Positions 1 to 11,400 are shown, numbered from the stretch's first letter. The stretch is 64,000 bases of DNA from Diphasiastrum complanatum (GCA_029204225.1 CM055095.1:57732865-57796864); one strand, 5' to 3'. A program made the numbers and translations. The notes: generated from the sequence alone by a model not told the origin.

Positions 1-1560
1 GGACAGATTTGTCAGGATCTAGAAAAAACTCAGTTTTTGGGCACTTTTTGGCACTTTTTCTTGGACATTTTAAAATCTAACCATTAGATCTTCACAAAAC
101 TTTCATAGTAGCCTAGCTTGATCTATCTATAAAACTCTTTGCTAAGGCTACTTCCCAGCAGATCTCAAAAAATCATAGAAAAAGTCTATTTTTTTGGGTT
201 TTTTTTGCAAAATTTTAAATTTTTCTAGGAAAAAACCCTTGCAGACTAGTATGCACTTGTATCTCAGTGTGATTTAGCTGCTCACCAAGCTGCGAGAGTT
301 ACTTCCCAAGAAAACTCAAAAAATATTGAAAAAAGTGCATTCTTTTGGGGTTTTTTTGCAAAATTTTAAGATTTTCTGGGAACAAACCCTTGCAGACTGG
401 TATGAACTTGTATCTCAGTCAGATTCAGCTGCTCACCAAGCTACAAGAGCTACTTCCCAAGGAAACTCAAAAAATCTTGAAAAAAGTGCATTTTTTTGGG
501 GTTTTTTTTTGCAAAATTTTAAGATTTCTGGGAACAAACTCTCGCAGACTGGTATTCACTTGTATCTAAGTCAGATTCAGCTTCTCACCAAGCTGCAAGA
601 GTTACTTCACTAGGAAACTCAAAAAATCTTGAAAAACCTACATTTTTTTTGGAGTTTTTTTGTAAAATTTTAAGATTTTCTGGGAACAAACCCTTGCAGA
701 CTAGTATGCACTTGTATCTAAATCAGATTCAGCTGCTCACCAAGCCGAGAGAGCTACTTCCCAAGGAAACTCAAAAAATCTTTAAAAAGTGTATTTTTTT
801 TAGGGGTTTTTTGCAAAATTTTAAGATTTTCTAGGAACAAACCCTTGCAGACTGGTATGCACTTGTATCTTAGTCAGATTTAGCTGCTCACCATGCTGCA
901 AGAGCTACTTCCCAAGGAAACTCAATAAATCTTGAAAAAATTGCATTTTTTTTGGGAATTTTTTGGCCAAATTTTGAGATTTTCTTGAAACTAATCTTTG
1001 CAGGCTGGTATATGCTTGTATCTGAGTCAGATCCACTCGCTTACCAAGCTGCGAGAGTTAGTTCCCAGGAAAACTCAAAAATTTGCTATCTGAGAAGATT
1101 CTAGGCACTTTTTGCTCTTGGGAATCGTCACAGGGGCAATTTTTTGGGATCTAACTCTCGCATACTTCTTTGTGTCCTTGTCTCAGTGAGATGGAACTTC
1201 AGAGAGCTCTGCGAAGGTTACTTCCCAAGGAAACTCAAAAATTTGTTGTTTGAGAAGGTTCTAGGCCATTTTTTGCTCTTGGGGACCTTCACAGGGGCAC
1301 GTTTTTTGGGATCTAACTCTCGCAGACTTCTCTGTGTCCTTGTCTTAGTGAGATGGAACTTTAGAGAGCTCTGCGAAGGTTAGTTTTGAGTTTTGAATTG
1401 TTTTTGGATTTTTACAAAGGACTTTTGAATTTTTTTGGGCTTTTCTCTGTTTTTTCAAAATCTAATGGAAACTAACCCTCGCAGGCTTCTAAGCAGGTCT
1501 GGGACAGTACCTTGGAGCTGCTGCCAGTCATGCGAAGGTTCATGCCCACTGGTTTTTGAG
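1..1560. repeat. Tandem array, ~152-160 bp unit, about nine to ten copies
   Basis: The landmark GCAGACT or a close variant recurs at about 241, 392, 544, 696, 847, 1000, 1160, 1322 and 1481, giving periods of 151-153 bp for the first five intervals and 159-162 bp afterwards. Each unit has the same order: T-rich/AAAATTTTAAG block, 'aacaaaccctt', the landmark, a 'cttgtatct' block, 'gctcaccaagct', 'gctacttcccaaggaaactcaaaa'. A more divergent unit precedes position 241. The later units (about 1076-1560) form a distinct subtype with 'ctctgcgaagg'. Short open frames inside repeat with the same period and are not genes. The array is cut by the window start, so its true length is unknown. Confidence 0.9.
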
Positions 1561-2015
1561 AAATCAAAATCTGAGGAGATTTTGTCTCTTTTTTTTCCCT
1601 CCAAAACAGATTTTGAGTTTTTTTTTTTTTTTTTTCTGATTTTTATGGATTTTATGGATTAATGAAGGGATTGGGAGCTTGGATCTGATTCTCCCACTCC
1701 ACATTTGCTCCCTACAGTTGAAACAAACAAAAATTCACAAAAAAATGACAAAAACTAACACTACTCACACTATTCTACCCCTAAAATCCGATTTTTTTGG
1801 TAAAATTGAATGGTGAGAGAGAAGAAAGAGAGAGATAGAGGAAAAGAGGAAGAGAGTGAGAAAGCTATGCGACGAAACAAGTGTGTGGCGCTCTCCGCAA
1901 AGGTGCCACTGTTGTGTCGTCGATGTAGCATAGGGGTCCATTGATGGGAGCGACAACCTCGCCTTCACCTGCATAGCAAGAATAGAGAGGGAGAGGAGAG
2001 AGAGGAGAAATAGAG

Positions 2016-2059
<44 letters not shown>

Positions 2060-2319
2060 CTTTTAGCTTTTTTATTTGCAACTTGACTTAGGGCCTCTAA
2101 TGTCATTTTAGAGTTTTAAGCCCCTAGTCACTTATTCCTAGGAATTACAACTTGCAATTGTGCTGGATTGGGCTTACACGCGCAGTATGCCAGTGCCCTT
2201 GCACTTATTATCCTACTTACAATGTACTGTGGCATGGTCCACTAGGTAAGGCTTGGCCAACAGTATTTTAAGTGGTGGGCCCCACTTGTTTATTACTGTG
2301 CAGGAAATACCCACAACAA
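1561..2319. other. Low-complexity stretch with poly-T and GA microsatellite; no gene seen
   Basis: Holds a T run at about 1619-1636, GA-rich sequence from about 1800, and an uninterrupted (GA)n run at about 2018-2057. The minus-strand open frame over 1765-2106 is largely Ser-Leu produced by the microsatellite and is not supported as a gene. The block near 2160-2205 ('ggcttacacgcgcag', then 'gcacttatta') resembles one at 60478-60525, so it may be an old repeat fragment. Confidence 0.7.
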
Positions 2320-2510
2320 CTTGATTTGTGATGAGTAGCTACATGCTGCTGGTGTGATTCCTCTTTCCATGACTTTGATTGATCCATAGCTTGGGGGCTA
2401 GATCCGTTCGATCTAGGTTTGGTTGGGTTGGTTTATCCACCACCTGTTCTTTTGTGTTGTTGCTTGTGATGGTATGCTTAGGCTAGAATCCTGTTGTGAG
2501 GACTTTATAT
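2320..2510 (+). repeat. Truncated 5' LTR of the chromovirus (3' portion only)
   Basis: From 'cttgatttgtgatgagtagc' to the sequence just before the primer site, this matches 9039-9220 of the 3' LTR with few differences. Upstream of 2320 the similarity stops abruptly, so U3 with its TATA box is missing. This copy has about six extra bases near the end ('gttgtgag' against 'cgtg'). Confidence 0.9.
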
Positions 2511-2523
2511 TGGTATCAAAGCC
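2511..2523 (+). other. Primer-binding site (initiator Met tRNA type)
   Basis: TGGTATCAAAGCC begins directly after the 5' LTR remnant. The usual plant initiator-Met tRNA site is TGGTATCAGAGC; this copy has one A for G. Confidence 0.85.
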
Positions 2524-3500
2524 AGTCTAAGCAGGATTTACCATTGAAAGTGCTGAGTGGAAATCTTGACGTTTCCTCGAGAATCCGATGGAGTAAGCAA
2601 TAAACGGTGGAATTGTGGGATTTTCTTCTCGTTGGAAATTTTTTCGAATTGCAATCGATTGTGTGGTAACTGCACTACCAGGATCATAATTGGTTCGTTT
2701 TTGTGTTTTTCGAATTGATTTCTTGGAAGGAATTTTGTGTCAATTTTGTTATTGCCGATTACTCTATAGTTGGGATTTCTGTGAAGCAACGGTTACTTTA
2801 TTGGTTGCTAGATTCTTTCCTACAGTTTCTTGTTCTTCTTATGAATGGTTACTGTATTTTAAATGCTGTCTATTGCCTGTTTGGAAGCCGGTTTGGTTTT
2901 AAATCGGTGGGAATAGTCTGTAATAGAAGCAAAAATACTCTAATTTGTTGGCTATTGAGTGTTGGTGATGATTGAGAGGTTTGCATGGCTACTTACTGTG
3001 CAATCACAGACTTATGCTTCATTTTCCAGCAACCTAACAGTTTTTTTGTAGGGTTAGGAGCCTGTAAAGCCATTCTGGAGGATGGCTGGGTTCAGAATAA
3101 GTGGCTATTGGATAAAATAGTTGTAGTAACTTAAAAACTTAAGTTTTGTGGAAATTTTGGCAGCATAACCTGTGTTTACCAAGCATAATGAGGGCAAACC
3201 TTGCAAATCTTGGATAGAAACTTTGCTAATGCATGAAACTAACAAGATAAAGCAATAACAATCTGTAAAACGCTGGCAAAGCAAAGTGATCTGCAAGAAA
3301 CAGCAAATGCTTTGGGTTCCAGGCTTCCTGCAAATAATGATTCAAAAACTAATCAGAAAACTCTGAAAACATGCTTTTTAATTCGTTTGATTGTTTCCTC
3401 CTGGGCACCCTGATGCCTGCACAAAGAAATCTTTGTAGTGGGGTGTAATAGGTGCCTTTCCACACATCTTCAACCCACCCATAATCGTTATCAGAGTGCA

Positions 3501-3664
<164 letters not shown>

Positions 3665-3760
3665 TCCAAACCCTTTGGAAACGGGTGTTGAAGCCCGAGA
3701 GGGGCGTGATGGGGAGGCCCGAGTGGCGTTGTGTTGTCGCCCGAGGGTAGGAGAGGATGG

Positions 3761-3763
<3 letters not shown>

Positions 3764-3811
<48 letters not shown>
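3764..3811. repeat. 48-base G homopolymer
   Basis: An uninterrupted run of G from about 3764 to 3811, followed by 'ttggggggtt'. It lies about 100 bp after the CT microsatellite. Such a run could form quadruplex structure, or its length may be a sequencing or assembly artefact. Confidence 0.95.
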
Positions 3812-3813
<2 letters not shown>

Positions 3814-4304
3814 GGGGGGTTAGGTGGCATATGAACCCAAAGTTTTATTTCTAAAACTTGATGTTATGCCATACTTAATTGAAGTTGGTGAGGACGGGGT
3901 AGGAGGATGACCATCATAGTTTTTTTTTTTTTTGAGTTTTTTGAAGGCTTGTGGTTTTTCGTTTTCAAAGTGGGGTTTTCAGTCTTTTGGAACTGATATT
4001 TTAATTTTTGCAGTATCATCTGAGTTAACAAGTTGATAATAGATTTACTTTGCATTGACGGTTAATTCCAATTTTATTGCCAAAAGTACCCATTTGTCGA
4101 TTCATTGGTATAATTTGAAAATAAAAGCACGTATGGTCTGTAAATTGGTTTTTTTAGACATTGCTTGGTTTAGCAACTTTTATACCCGTTATGAATGTGT
4201 TAACTGAACGAAATTGTTTTTTAATTTTCAGTTGGCAAAGAGATTGATACTAGTGAAAATTTGGAGGGGGGGCGCTACCGAGATTCACTCGGCATCACCA
4301 AGAA

Positions 4305-5211
4305 GTGATGGGGATTCCGTCGACCTCACCTGGCAGTGATGACACCCTAGGCTCAGAAAAACTGTTGCAAACCTTAGGCAAGGCAGTTTTAGAACTTCAT
4401 CAGAGCAATACACAACGGGATAAACAAATGCAAAATCTATTTAATCAACTGCAGGCTATTAACTCTAACAACTATATTTTTCGACGATAAAAAGTTTAAA
4501 CGTCCGGAAGTTGTTGAAGACTGGATAAATCGTTGGACAAGCTATTTTAGCTTGCACAACGTCCCAAAGGATAAACGAATATCATTGGTTCTATTGTTTC
4601 TGGAAGGTAAAGCCTCTTCTTGGTGGAGGGAACTTTCCACGAAACCGGTGACTTGGGCTGGATTTCTGACGGAATTCCGAAAGCTTTTGCCATGATAGAC
4701 GATTCCGAGCTGTATATTCGGTTTATCAACCGCAAAATGGGCAACCGAGAACTAGACGGTTATGTCCAAGAGTTCTTAAGGTGCCGCTTTTTTATGGTAA
4801 GTTAGCACAACGACAATTTATTGTCGGACTGCCAGCTGACTATCGAAATGAATACAAACGAAATATCCTTAACTCACTAGAGGATGCTATCAGTGTGGCG
4901 AAAGCCTATGATAGTACATTTGTTGCATCACGGAAAAGCATGCACAGCCAAACGACCCCGAAACCCAAGAAAGAAAAATCCTATAAGCGTAAGAAGCAGT
5001 TTTTTGATGAGCTGGAAGCAGAAGCGTACCAACAGTCAAAGAAGAAGAATAATAAGAAGAAATTGGTGGTGAAAGACAAAGCATGGTTGGCGGCGCTTAA
5101 ACAGAATCTGTGTTTCCTCTGCAATAAATCCGGGCACCGTGCTAAACAGTGTCCCGAACGGAAAGCAAAGTCGTGGATTTACCGGCAGGTAAATTGGAAG
5201 TCAATTTGTTG
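4305..5211 (+). pseudogene. gag: Chromovirus gag, frameshifted
   Basis: Gag is the capsid/nucleocapsid precursor of the element. The N-terminal frame starts at ATG 4305 and is lost near 4479 in a T run; the next frame carries the plant retrotransposon gag core (motifs 'FLEGKASSWW' and 'LTEFRK', about 4490-4690); further shifts lie near 4675 and 4780. The last part (4781-5211) holds 'FIVGLPADY', a Lys-rich basic stretch and a CCHC zinc knuckle, CFLCNKSGHRAKQC, at about 5110-5151. A fourth shift near 5167 separates gag from pol, which in chromoviruses are normally in one frame. The start choice is tentative. The family assignment is firm because of the core motif, knuckle and downstream pol. 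Confidence 0.85.
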
Positions 5212-6657
5212 AATAATTGTGACTGTACTTGTAACTTTAGTGCGCTCTCTTTCAAGCCTAATGAATTGTTTCGTGTGAGAGGCAATATTTTAGAGAAAGA
5301 CGTGAATGTGCTATTTGATTCAAGTAGTACTCACAATTTTTTGAATGCTCGACTTATACAGAAGCTTAGAGTGCCCACCATGGCCAGTGATCACCGTTAC
5401 GTGGTCCGTCTTGCCTCAGGGTTAGACACTGAGATTTGGGATGTCAAAGTCTCGAACTTAGAGCTTCGGATCCAGGACTATGTTGAGCCGTTGAATTTCC
5501 ATGTCATGAATCTGGACCAGACTGATGTAATTTTGGGCTATGAATGGTTTTTTGGAAAGTCAGACTCTTTAGAGATAGATTTTAAAAATCATTCTATGGT
5601 ATTTAAAGATAAGTTTGATCAAATTGTCTCTATTTCTGGAGAGACTGATGTACTTCCATCGCCGATGATTTCCTCGGCTGAATCAATTGAGAAACTTCAT
5701 GATTCTGAGTATGAACTGTTTCACTTGATTTTGAAATCTCGTATGCATTGTGATGTTGGGGATGTGAATGTGTATTCATGCTTTAACACCGAAAATTTGC
5801 ATCAAGAACAACAGCTTTTGCAAGATTTAAAACAAGAGTTTACGGAAGTTTTTCCGAAGCAGCTACCTTATGGACTACCACCCGCTCGGTCGGTAAATCA
5901 TAAGATAGATCTTTTGCCCGATAGCCGTCCTATCTTCAGAAAACCATATCGGTTTAGTCAGAAGAAAGAGGAGGAAGTGGCTAGGCAGATAGAGGAGTAT
6001 CTCAAGATGGGACACATAAGACCTAGTAAATCTCCGTGGGGAGCACCTGTCCTTCTTAAGAGTAAGAAAGATGGGAGTTTTCGGCTATGTGTAGATTACA
6101 AGGGTCTGAACAAACTAATAGTTAAAAATAAATACTCGTTGCCCAGGATGGACGATCTCATAGATCGATTGAATGGAGCTAAATACTTCATGAAAACTAA
6201 TCTACGTATGGGATACCATCAAATTAGGATACATCCGAAAGATGTATCTAAAATCGGTTTTAGGACCAGGTTTGGCCACTACGAGTTTCTTGTATTGCCC
6301 TTTGGTTTGACAAATGCTCCGGCTACTTTCCAGCAAATGATGAACGATCTGTTTCGTCCATATTTGGGGAAGTTCGTAGTAGTGTTTATGGACAATATTC
6401 TGATCTATAGCAGAACACTCAAAGAGCATGCTAAGCATCTCCGTACTGTCTTACGTATCTTAAGACAAGAGAAGCTTTATGCAAAAGAATCAAAGTGCGA
6501 ATTCTTCAAGAAGGAACTTCTTTACCTAGGTCATAAGATTACCACTTTTGGGATCAAGATTGACGAAGAAAAGGTGAAGACGGTAGTGGAATGGCTAATT
6601 CTTAAAACAATGCGTGAACTTGAGTCATTCTTAGGTTTCACTGTGTTTTTTCCGTAG
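5167..6657 (+). pseudogene. pol: Chromovirus protease and reverse transcriptase, inactivated
   Basis: The protease region shows 'VLFDSSSTHNFL' (about 5312-5345); the usual active-site triad Asp-Ser/Thr-Gly reads Asp-Ser-Ser, so the Gly is changed. RT follows: 'RKPYRFS', 'WGAPVLLKSKKDGSFRLCVD', 'YHQIRI', 'VLPFGLTNAPATFQ'. Two catalytic aspartates look substituted: the conserved Lys-x-Asp-Leu-Arg block reads KTNLRMGYHQ (about 6193-6225), and the Asp-Asp box reads FMDNILIYS (about 6385-6412). Both are Asp-to-Asn. The frame ends at a TAG at 6655-6657 caused by an extra base just before; the RNase H frame continues in another phase. Enzymatic inactivity is inferred from these residues. Confidence 0.93.
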
Positions 6658-7190
6658 ATTTGCAGAGGAGTACTCGGAGATTGCTACAACTCTCAACAAT
6701 TTGTTGAAAGGAGTGAAATGTCGCAAAGGTAGGCCAAGTCCTCCTATTAGATGGAATGAGAAATTAGATGAGAGTTTTCGCAAAATCAAGCATCTAATTG
6801 CCTCAGCTCCAGTTTTGAGGATAGCAGATCCAGATTTGTTGTTCTTCATTAACACTAACGCGAGTGATACGGCTATTGGAGCTGTTCTCTTACAGGAGGG
6901 TCAGCCCATTGCCTTTGAGAGTAAGAAACTAACCGATGCTCAGGTAAGGTACACCACTCAGGAAAAAGAGCTTTTTGTTGTGATCCATGCATTGAAATCA
7001 TGGAGGCATTACATGTACGGTAATAAATTGGTGGTTAATACGGATCATTGATCTTTAATTTGCGAGGTGGTTGATTTGCGAGGTTGTAAGGCCAGATGGG
7101 CAAAATTCATGCAAGAATTCGACTTTGAAGTGCGGTATATCAAAGGCTCATCTAATCAGGTGGCTGATGCACTTAGTCGAATTGGTGAAG
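6655..7190 (+). pseudogene. pol: Chromovirus RNase H, with one in-frame stop
   Basis: Picks up one phase off from the RT frame. Motifs: 'RWNEKLDESFRKIKHLI', 'ASDTAIGAVLLQ', 'PIAFESKKLT', 'YTTQEKELFVVIHALKSWRHY', then 'NTDH', and after the stop 'ARWAKFMQEFDFEVRYIKG' and 'VADALSR'. The first catalytic Asp, normally in 'Thr-Asp-Ala-Ser', is Asn here ('NTNASD'). The stop is TGA at 7049-7051 directly after 'TDH', most simply a CGA (Arg) that changed to TGA at a CpG; the same phase continues without interruption afterwards. Confidence 0.9.
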
Positions 7191-8749
7191 TGAATGAACT
7201 TTCCTTCACTGAGATCAATACAGACTTTTATCTCTCCCTGAGAGGTCTTTATGAGAAAGACCCACATTTTGGACCAATCTGGAATAGAGTTCTAGCAGTT
7301 TCATCAAGTGGGACTGATAATCATGGTGGTCAGTCTGGGGGGAAGGTTATAAAGGGTACTGATGACTTCTCTATCCGTAATGGACTTTTGTTCAAGAAAG
7401 GGAAGGTTTGTGTGCCTGATGTGGATGTTGTTAAGAATAAAATTCTTTATGAATGTCATGACTCACCATGTGCAGGACATCCCGGCATACATCGTACATT
7501 GGATTTGGTACGAAGGGATTTTTATTGGCCAAAACTTAAGCCCTTTGTAGAATCTTATGTGGTCAAGTGTGACCAATGCCGGTTAAATAAAGCTGAACGC
7601 CATAAGGCTGGCAGGTTGTTGCATCCATTGGATATTCCTGATAAGAGATGGGATAATATTTTCATGGATTTTGTGGTTGGGTTACCGTGGATGAATAAAC
7701 AGCATGATGCAATTTGGGTTGTGGTTGACCGTCTTACCAAATTGGCTACGTTTATTTCTGTAAAGACCACCACGAAGGCTATTAATTTAGCTCAGATATT
7801 TGTAGAGCGTCTTTTTAGGCTTTACGGATTACCAAGTGATATTGTGAGCGATAGCGATCTGAAATTCACCGGCCACTTTTGGTCGGCCGTATTCGCTAAA
7901 CTAGAGATGACACTGAGCTTGGATTCTTTTGATCATCCTGAGACGAATGGACAGATGGAAAGAACAAATCAAACAATGGAACAAATGCTTTGGGCATATG
8001 TTTCCAGATGGCAATCTGATTTGGAAAAATACCTTCCATTGATCGAGTTTGCCTATAATAGTAGTAAGCATTCGGCTACCAGTTATAGCCCGTTTATGCT
8101 TATGTACGGTTTTGAGCCTAGGGCACCCATTGCGATTGAGACTTGGACGATCAAGTTTCAGAAAGTAGCGGATTTCCTACACGATATGCAAGAAATACTA
8201 CGGATTGCACGTGAAAATATCCAGAGTGCCCAGGATAGGAACAGACATTATGCAAATCTAAAAAGATCACCGAGAGACTTCCAAGTGAGAGGCTGGGTAT
8301 ATTTGAGAATCTCGAAGGATTCAAGTGTAATGCGTATCGGCAAGCATTATAAGTTGTCCCCTAGATATAGAGGACCGTTTAAGATCTTGAAAAAGATCGG
8401 ATCCTTAGCTTACCAATTGGAACTCCCAAAAAAATTGCAAGTGCATCCCGTATTTCATGTTAGTCGTCTGAAAAAGAGTCTTCGTGAAGGAGATCATCTT
8501 GGATCTGGAGATCAGTTGGACCTGTTGGATGAATCATTGGGTGTATCTCGTCTTGAACCCGAAAAGATCTTGGATACAAGAACTAAACGATTGAAAAATC
8601 GTATAATTATCGAGCATCTGGTTCGATGGAGGGGATGTACAGACGATGACGATTCATGGGAACATGAAGGAAGCTTAAGGAGGAACTTTTCTAGCTTTAA
8701 GTTTCAAGGACAGAACTTGAATAAGGGAGGAAGAATGTCATGCCCATGA
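7191..8749 (+). pseudogene. pol: Chromovirus integrase with GPF module and chromodomain
   Basis: This is the longest uninterrupted stretch of the element and runs into the 3' LTR. The zinc-binding part reads 'HDSPCAGHPGIHRTL' then 'CDQCRLNK' (about 7450-7590). The catalytic core shows 'DNIFMDFVVGLP', 'DIVSDSDLKF' and 'NGQMERTNQTME', so the Asp, Asp, Glu triad is retained, but neighbouring conserved residues differ. The C-terminal GPF module ('RYRGPFKILKKIGSLAYQLE', about 8368-8425) precedes 'VHPVFHVSRLKK'. The chromodomain follows (about 8555-8690): 'PEKILDTRTKRLKNR', 'HLVRWRG', 'DSWE'. In chromoviruses this domain is thought to direct integration to heterochromatin. As part of a broken polyprotein it is not expected to be expressed. 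Confidence 0.94.
8721..8735 (+). other. Polypurine tract of the chromovirus
   Basis: ATAAGGGAGGAAGAA lies immediately before the TGTCATG that starts the 3' LTR; such a purine run primes plus-strand synthesis. It overlaps the last codons of pol. Confidence 0.85.
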
Positions 8750-9222
8750 CTGGTCTCGGATAGTGTGTCCACGCTAGGGACCGATAGACCAACAACCTGT
8801 AAGTTGATTGTGACTATAAGGGAATTGGGGTCCTTATGTGTATATGGTCATAATTAATGGTTGTAGGCCTAAACATATGGTAGTGGAGTTGGTATGGGTC
8901 TATCAGTGAGTCATTAGGGAACTGGATGACGTGGCCCAAATAGGCTGCAGAGTTGTCCAGTGAGGTGTCACAGTGCACTACTAGTGGTGCATGGGTCTTG
9001 GAGGGTATAAGTATACCTGCTGGGCTCTCTAGTGTATGCTTGATTTGTGATGAGTAGCTACATGCTGCTGGTGTGATCCTCTTTCCATGACTACGATTGA
9101 TCCATAGCTTGGGGTCTAGATCCGTTCGATCTAGGTTTGGTTGGGTTGGTTTATCCACCACCTGTTCCCTTGTGTTGTTGCTTGTGATGGTATGCTTAGG
9201 CTAGAATCCCGTGACTTTATAC
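8736..9222 (+). repeat. 3' LTR of the chromovirus (~487 bp)
   Basis: Starts TGTCATGCCC after the purine tract and ends near 'gactttataca'. A TATA box, TATAAGTA, lies at about 9006-9013 and is conserved in the related LTR at 51820-52406. The last ~185 bp match the 5' LTR remnant at 2320-2510. The terminal CA at 9221-9222 is my best choice; the exact end could differ by one to three bases. Confidence 0.9.
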
Positions 9223-9931
9223 AAAGGAGGAGATGAAGCAATATCCGTTTCACTCCATCATCGGCTCACTGATGTATGCAATGATTTGCACTCGACCCGA
9301 CATTGCGTATTTAATCGGTTCACTTAGCCAGTTTCTATCAAATCCAGGTCTAACCCACTAGAAAGCACTCACAAAAGTCATGAAGTACATCTAGGCAACC
9401 AAACATTTTAGCATCTGTTATGGAGGAAACCAACCTTCCAACATACTTGAAGGATAAACAAACGTGGATTGGGTAGGAGATAGCGTTACTAGAAGGTCTA
9501 CTTCTGGTTTTGTATTTTTATACAATCAAGGCCCAATCTTATAGAATAGCCAAAAATAGACCTCAAAAGCATTATCATCAACTGAATCAAAGTACATTAC
9601 TCCCACAAATGCTACAAAGGAGGCAATTTGGCTGAGGCACCTGCTAGCAGACATCAACCTTGCACAGTCACATCCAACGACCATATTTTGTGACAACCAA
9701 AGCACCATAGCTCTCTCTCTCTCAATCCAAGATTTCATTATCGAAGCAAGCATATCAAAATCAAGTATCACTATTTGAGAGAAAAAGTGCAAAGCAAGGA
9801 GGTATCCTTAGTCTATTACAGGACAAAATCAATGATAGCAGATTACTTCACGAAGGCTTTGTCAAATGATCACCATCTCAAATTCAATGACATTGTTGAA
9901 TCTGAAAATAAAAAAATTTCAAGACCACATT
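9223..9931 (+). pseudogene. Ty1/copia RT C-terminus and RNase H fragment
   Basis: Begins abruptly at the chromovirus LTR edge with 'YPFHSIIGSLMYAMICTRPD', the conserved copia block after the RT catalytic box, and continues through 'TRRSTSGFVFLYN' and 'ALSSTESKYI' to 'EAIWLRHLLADI' and 'TIFCDNQSTIALS' of RNase H. Several in-frame stops are present, for example near 9360, 9453 and 9541. It ends just before the purine tract and LTR at 9941. It is related to the copia remnant at 57300-60000, which has the same 'HSIIGSLMYAMICTRP' block. The rest of this element upstream is absent. Confidence 0.9.
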
Positions 9932-9940
9932 AAGGGGGAG
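9932..9940 (+). other. Polypurine tract of the copia fragment
   Basis: AAGGGGGAG directly precedes TGTTGGAATT, the start of the LTR. Confidence 0.8.
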
Positions 9941-10404
9941 TGTTGGAATTCGATGCTTAGCCTCAAATCCATTCAATAATAAGCATCTTGAAAAACCAGA
10001 ACAGAAGGCTTGAATTTCTATTCTAGGGATCGAAAAATTCAGGATCGAAGTTTTCAGAATTTTTTGATACTAGATCGACTCAAAAAATTCTATATTTTTT
10101 GAGTCAGTGTATATCTTTCGATACTTGTAAATTTCGATATTGTCGAATCAATGACTTCACGTTGACAGTCCACCCACTTTGTACATGCATTAACTATAAT
10201 GAGGCGGTTGTAATAGTTGCAACATAAGGTAGTTGTAGATATTTTGTAAGATATTATCCTAGAATCTTCATCAGAAAATTTCTTTTGATTTTAAGATTTA
10301 TTCAAATATAGCCAACGTTATCACGTTTAACAATTGTAAGCTGAAGTTATCACTTCAAGCAATTGTACTCACTGTTTTAATATTAATCAGAGTGCAATCT
10401 TTCA
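9941..10404 (+). repeat. 3' LTR of the copia fragment
   Basis: Starts TGTTGGAATT, a typical copia LTR start, after the purine tract. It is AT-rich and contains 'aactataatgagg'. The end at 'caatctttca' (10404) is chosen for the terminal CA and because minus-strand coding begins soon after; no second copy lies in the window to confirm it. Confidence 0.65.
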
Positions 10405-10439
10405 GTCCTATTATTGTATCATTCTTTGTGCATCTGTGA

Positions 10440-10833
10440 ATCTTTCAATTTGAATGTTTTGCTGCTAGTTGTGGTGCTTCCGATCCACCAAGCTCGCTCC
10501 AAGCTTCGGCTCATTACCACTGATTTTCGACATTGTGGAGGTGCATTATGGAAGCGACAGTCCTCACTTCGTATTTTTGTTTTAGTCTTTCCCATGCTTC
10601 ATGACTACTCGCACAATCTTCAATCTGCATGAGTATTTCTTCATTGATGGTTGGCATTGTGCGCTCATCTTTTCTGATCCACTTAGCTCTCCTCAGGTCT
10701 CCCTCTAGAGGCTGTTCTTCTGTGACTTCATGATGTCCTCACCCTTCAAAAGCATTTTGATTTTAAATTTCCATATTCGGTAGTCTGCTCCATCAAGATT
10801 GATTGATATTTTTGTCTGGATTGTTGTAGCCAT
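10440..10833 (-). pseudogene. gag: Ty1/copia gag N-terminal fragment
   Basis: The minus strand from ATG at 10833-10831 reads a copia gag N-terminus with 'LDGADYRIWKFKIKMLL', matching the family pattern of a substrate-like 'L.G.NY..W' followed by a short helix. A TAG follows after about 42 codons and the frame is then interrupted repeatedly. A primer-binding site lies about 25 bp upstream (10858-10869), so this is the true start of an element read on the minus strand, facing the preceding copia LTR. Confidence 0.8.
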
Positions 10834-10857
10834 ATTGTGTTGCTTCAGAGAATAACG

Positions 10858-10869
10858 ACTTTGATACCA
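10858..10869 (-). other. Primer-binding site, minus strand
   Basis: On the minus strand TGGTATCAAAGT follows directly after a CA dinucleotide, as expected at an LTR end. It implies an LTR on the right, in minus orientation. Confidence 0.75.
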
Positions 10870-11400
10870 TGTAGATTGTTGTTGGCGATTGTTTTCGTTT
10901 CGACAGGCACAACCCTTGATCTAGTCTACACCTTGTTTTTGTTGCCTAATTGGCTAACTTGCGGAATTGACATAGGAACCTGAGCAAACGACTACCAACC
11001 ATAGACATAAAATCATTCTATTAAACAAACGACATGAATGAAGAGAAATCGAGAGAAGAGAACAATTGCATTTTGTATTTTCGTTATGAGTGAGTTGATT
11101 AGCGTCTCGTTCGTTTGGTGGCCTGTCACTCCTCTTTACGAATACGCTATGTTCTGCTCGTTGGCAGACTTTCACGCATGGCTGAAAGTGCTTGAACGTG
11201 ACTATATGTTTTTCTACATCTCTCTCTCTCTCCTCTCATTTATTCATACTATTTTATCATTATATCTAAGAAAATTGTAAGGTCACTAAGTAACAATTTA
11301 CAAGATAGGTTTAATTCTAGATTGTTAGTTAGTTATCCTTTGATGATGTGGCCCTTGGCGGCTGAGCGTGGTAGTGCAAGACTCCGTGCTCGTCGAGCTG
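10870..11400 (-). repeat. Probable 5' LTR of the minus-strand copia element (outer limit uncertain)
   Basis: Inferred from the primer site at 10858-10869. I could not fix the outer end; no partner LTR is present. A short (CT)n run lies at about 11219-11233. No supported gene here. Confidence 0.45.

Noticed and set aside
326-834. Repeated open frames of 60-95 codons near the window start
   Set aside because: They recur with the tandem repeat period, lack a family motif and are not conserved in phase.
1-1560. CRISPR array
   Set aside because: Units are ~152-160 bp with no short conserved repeat alternating with unique spacers; genomic context is a plant.
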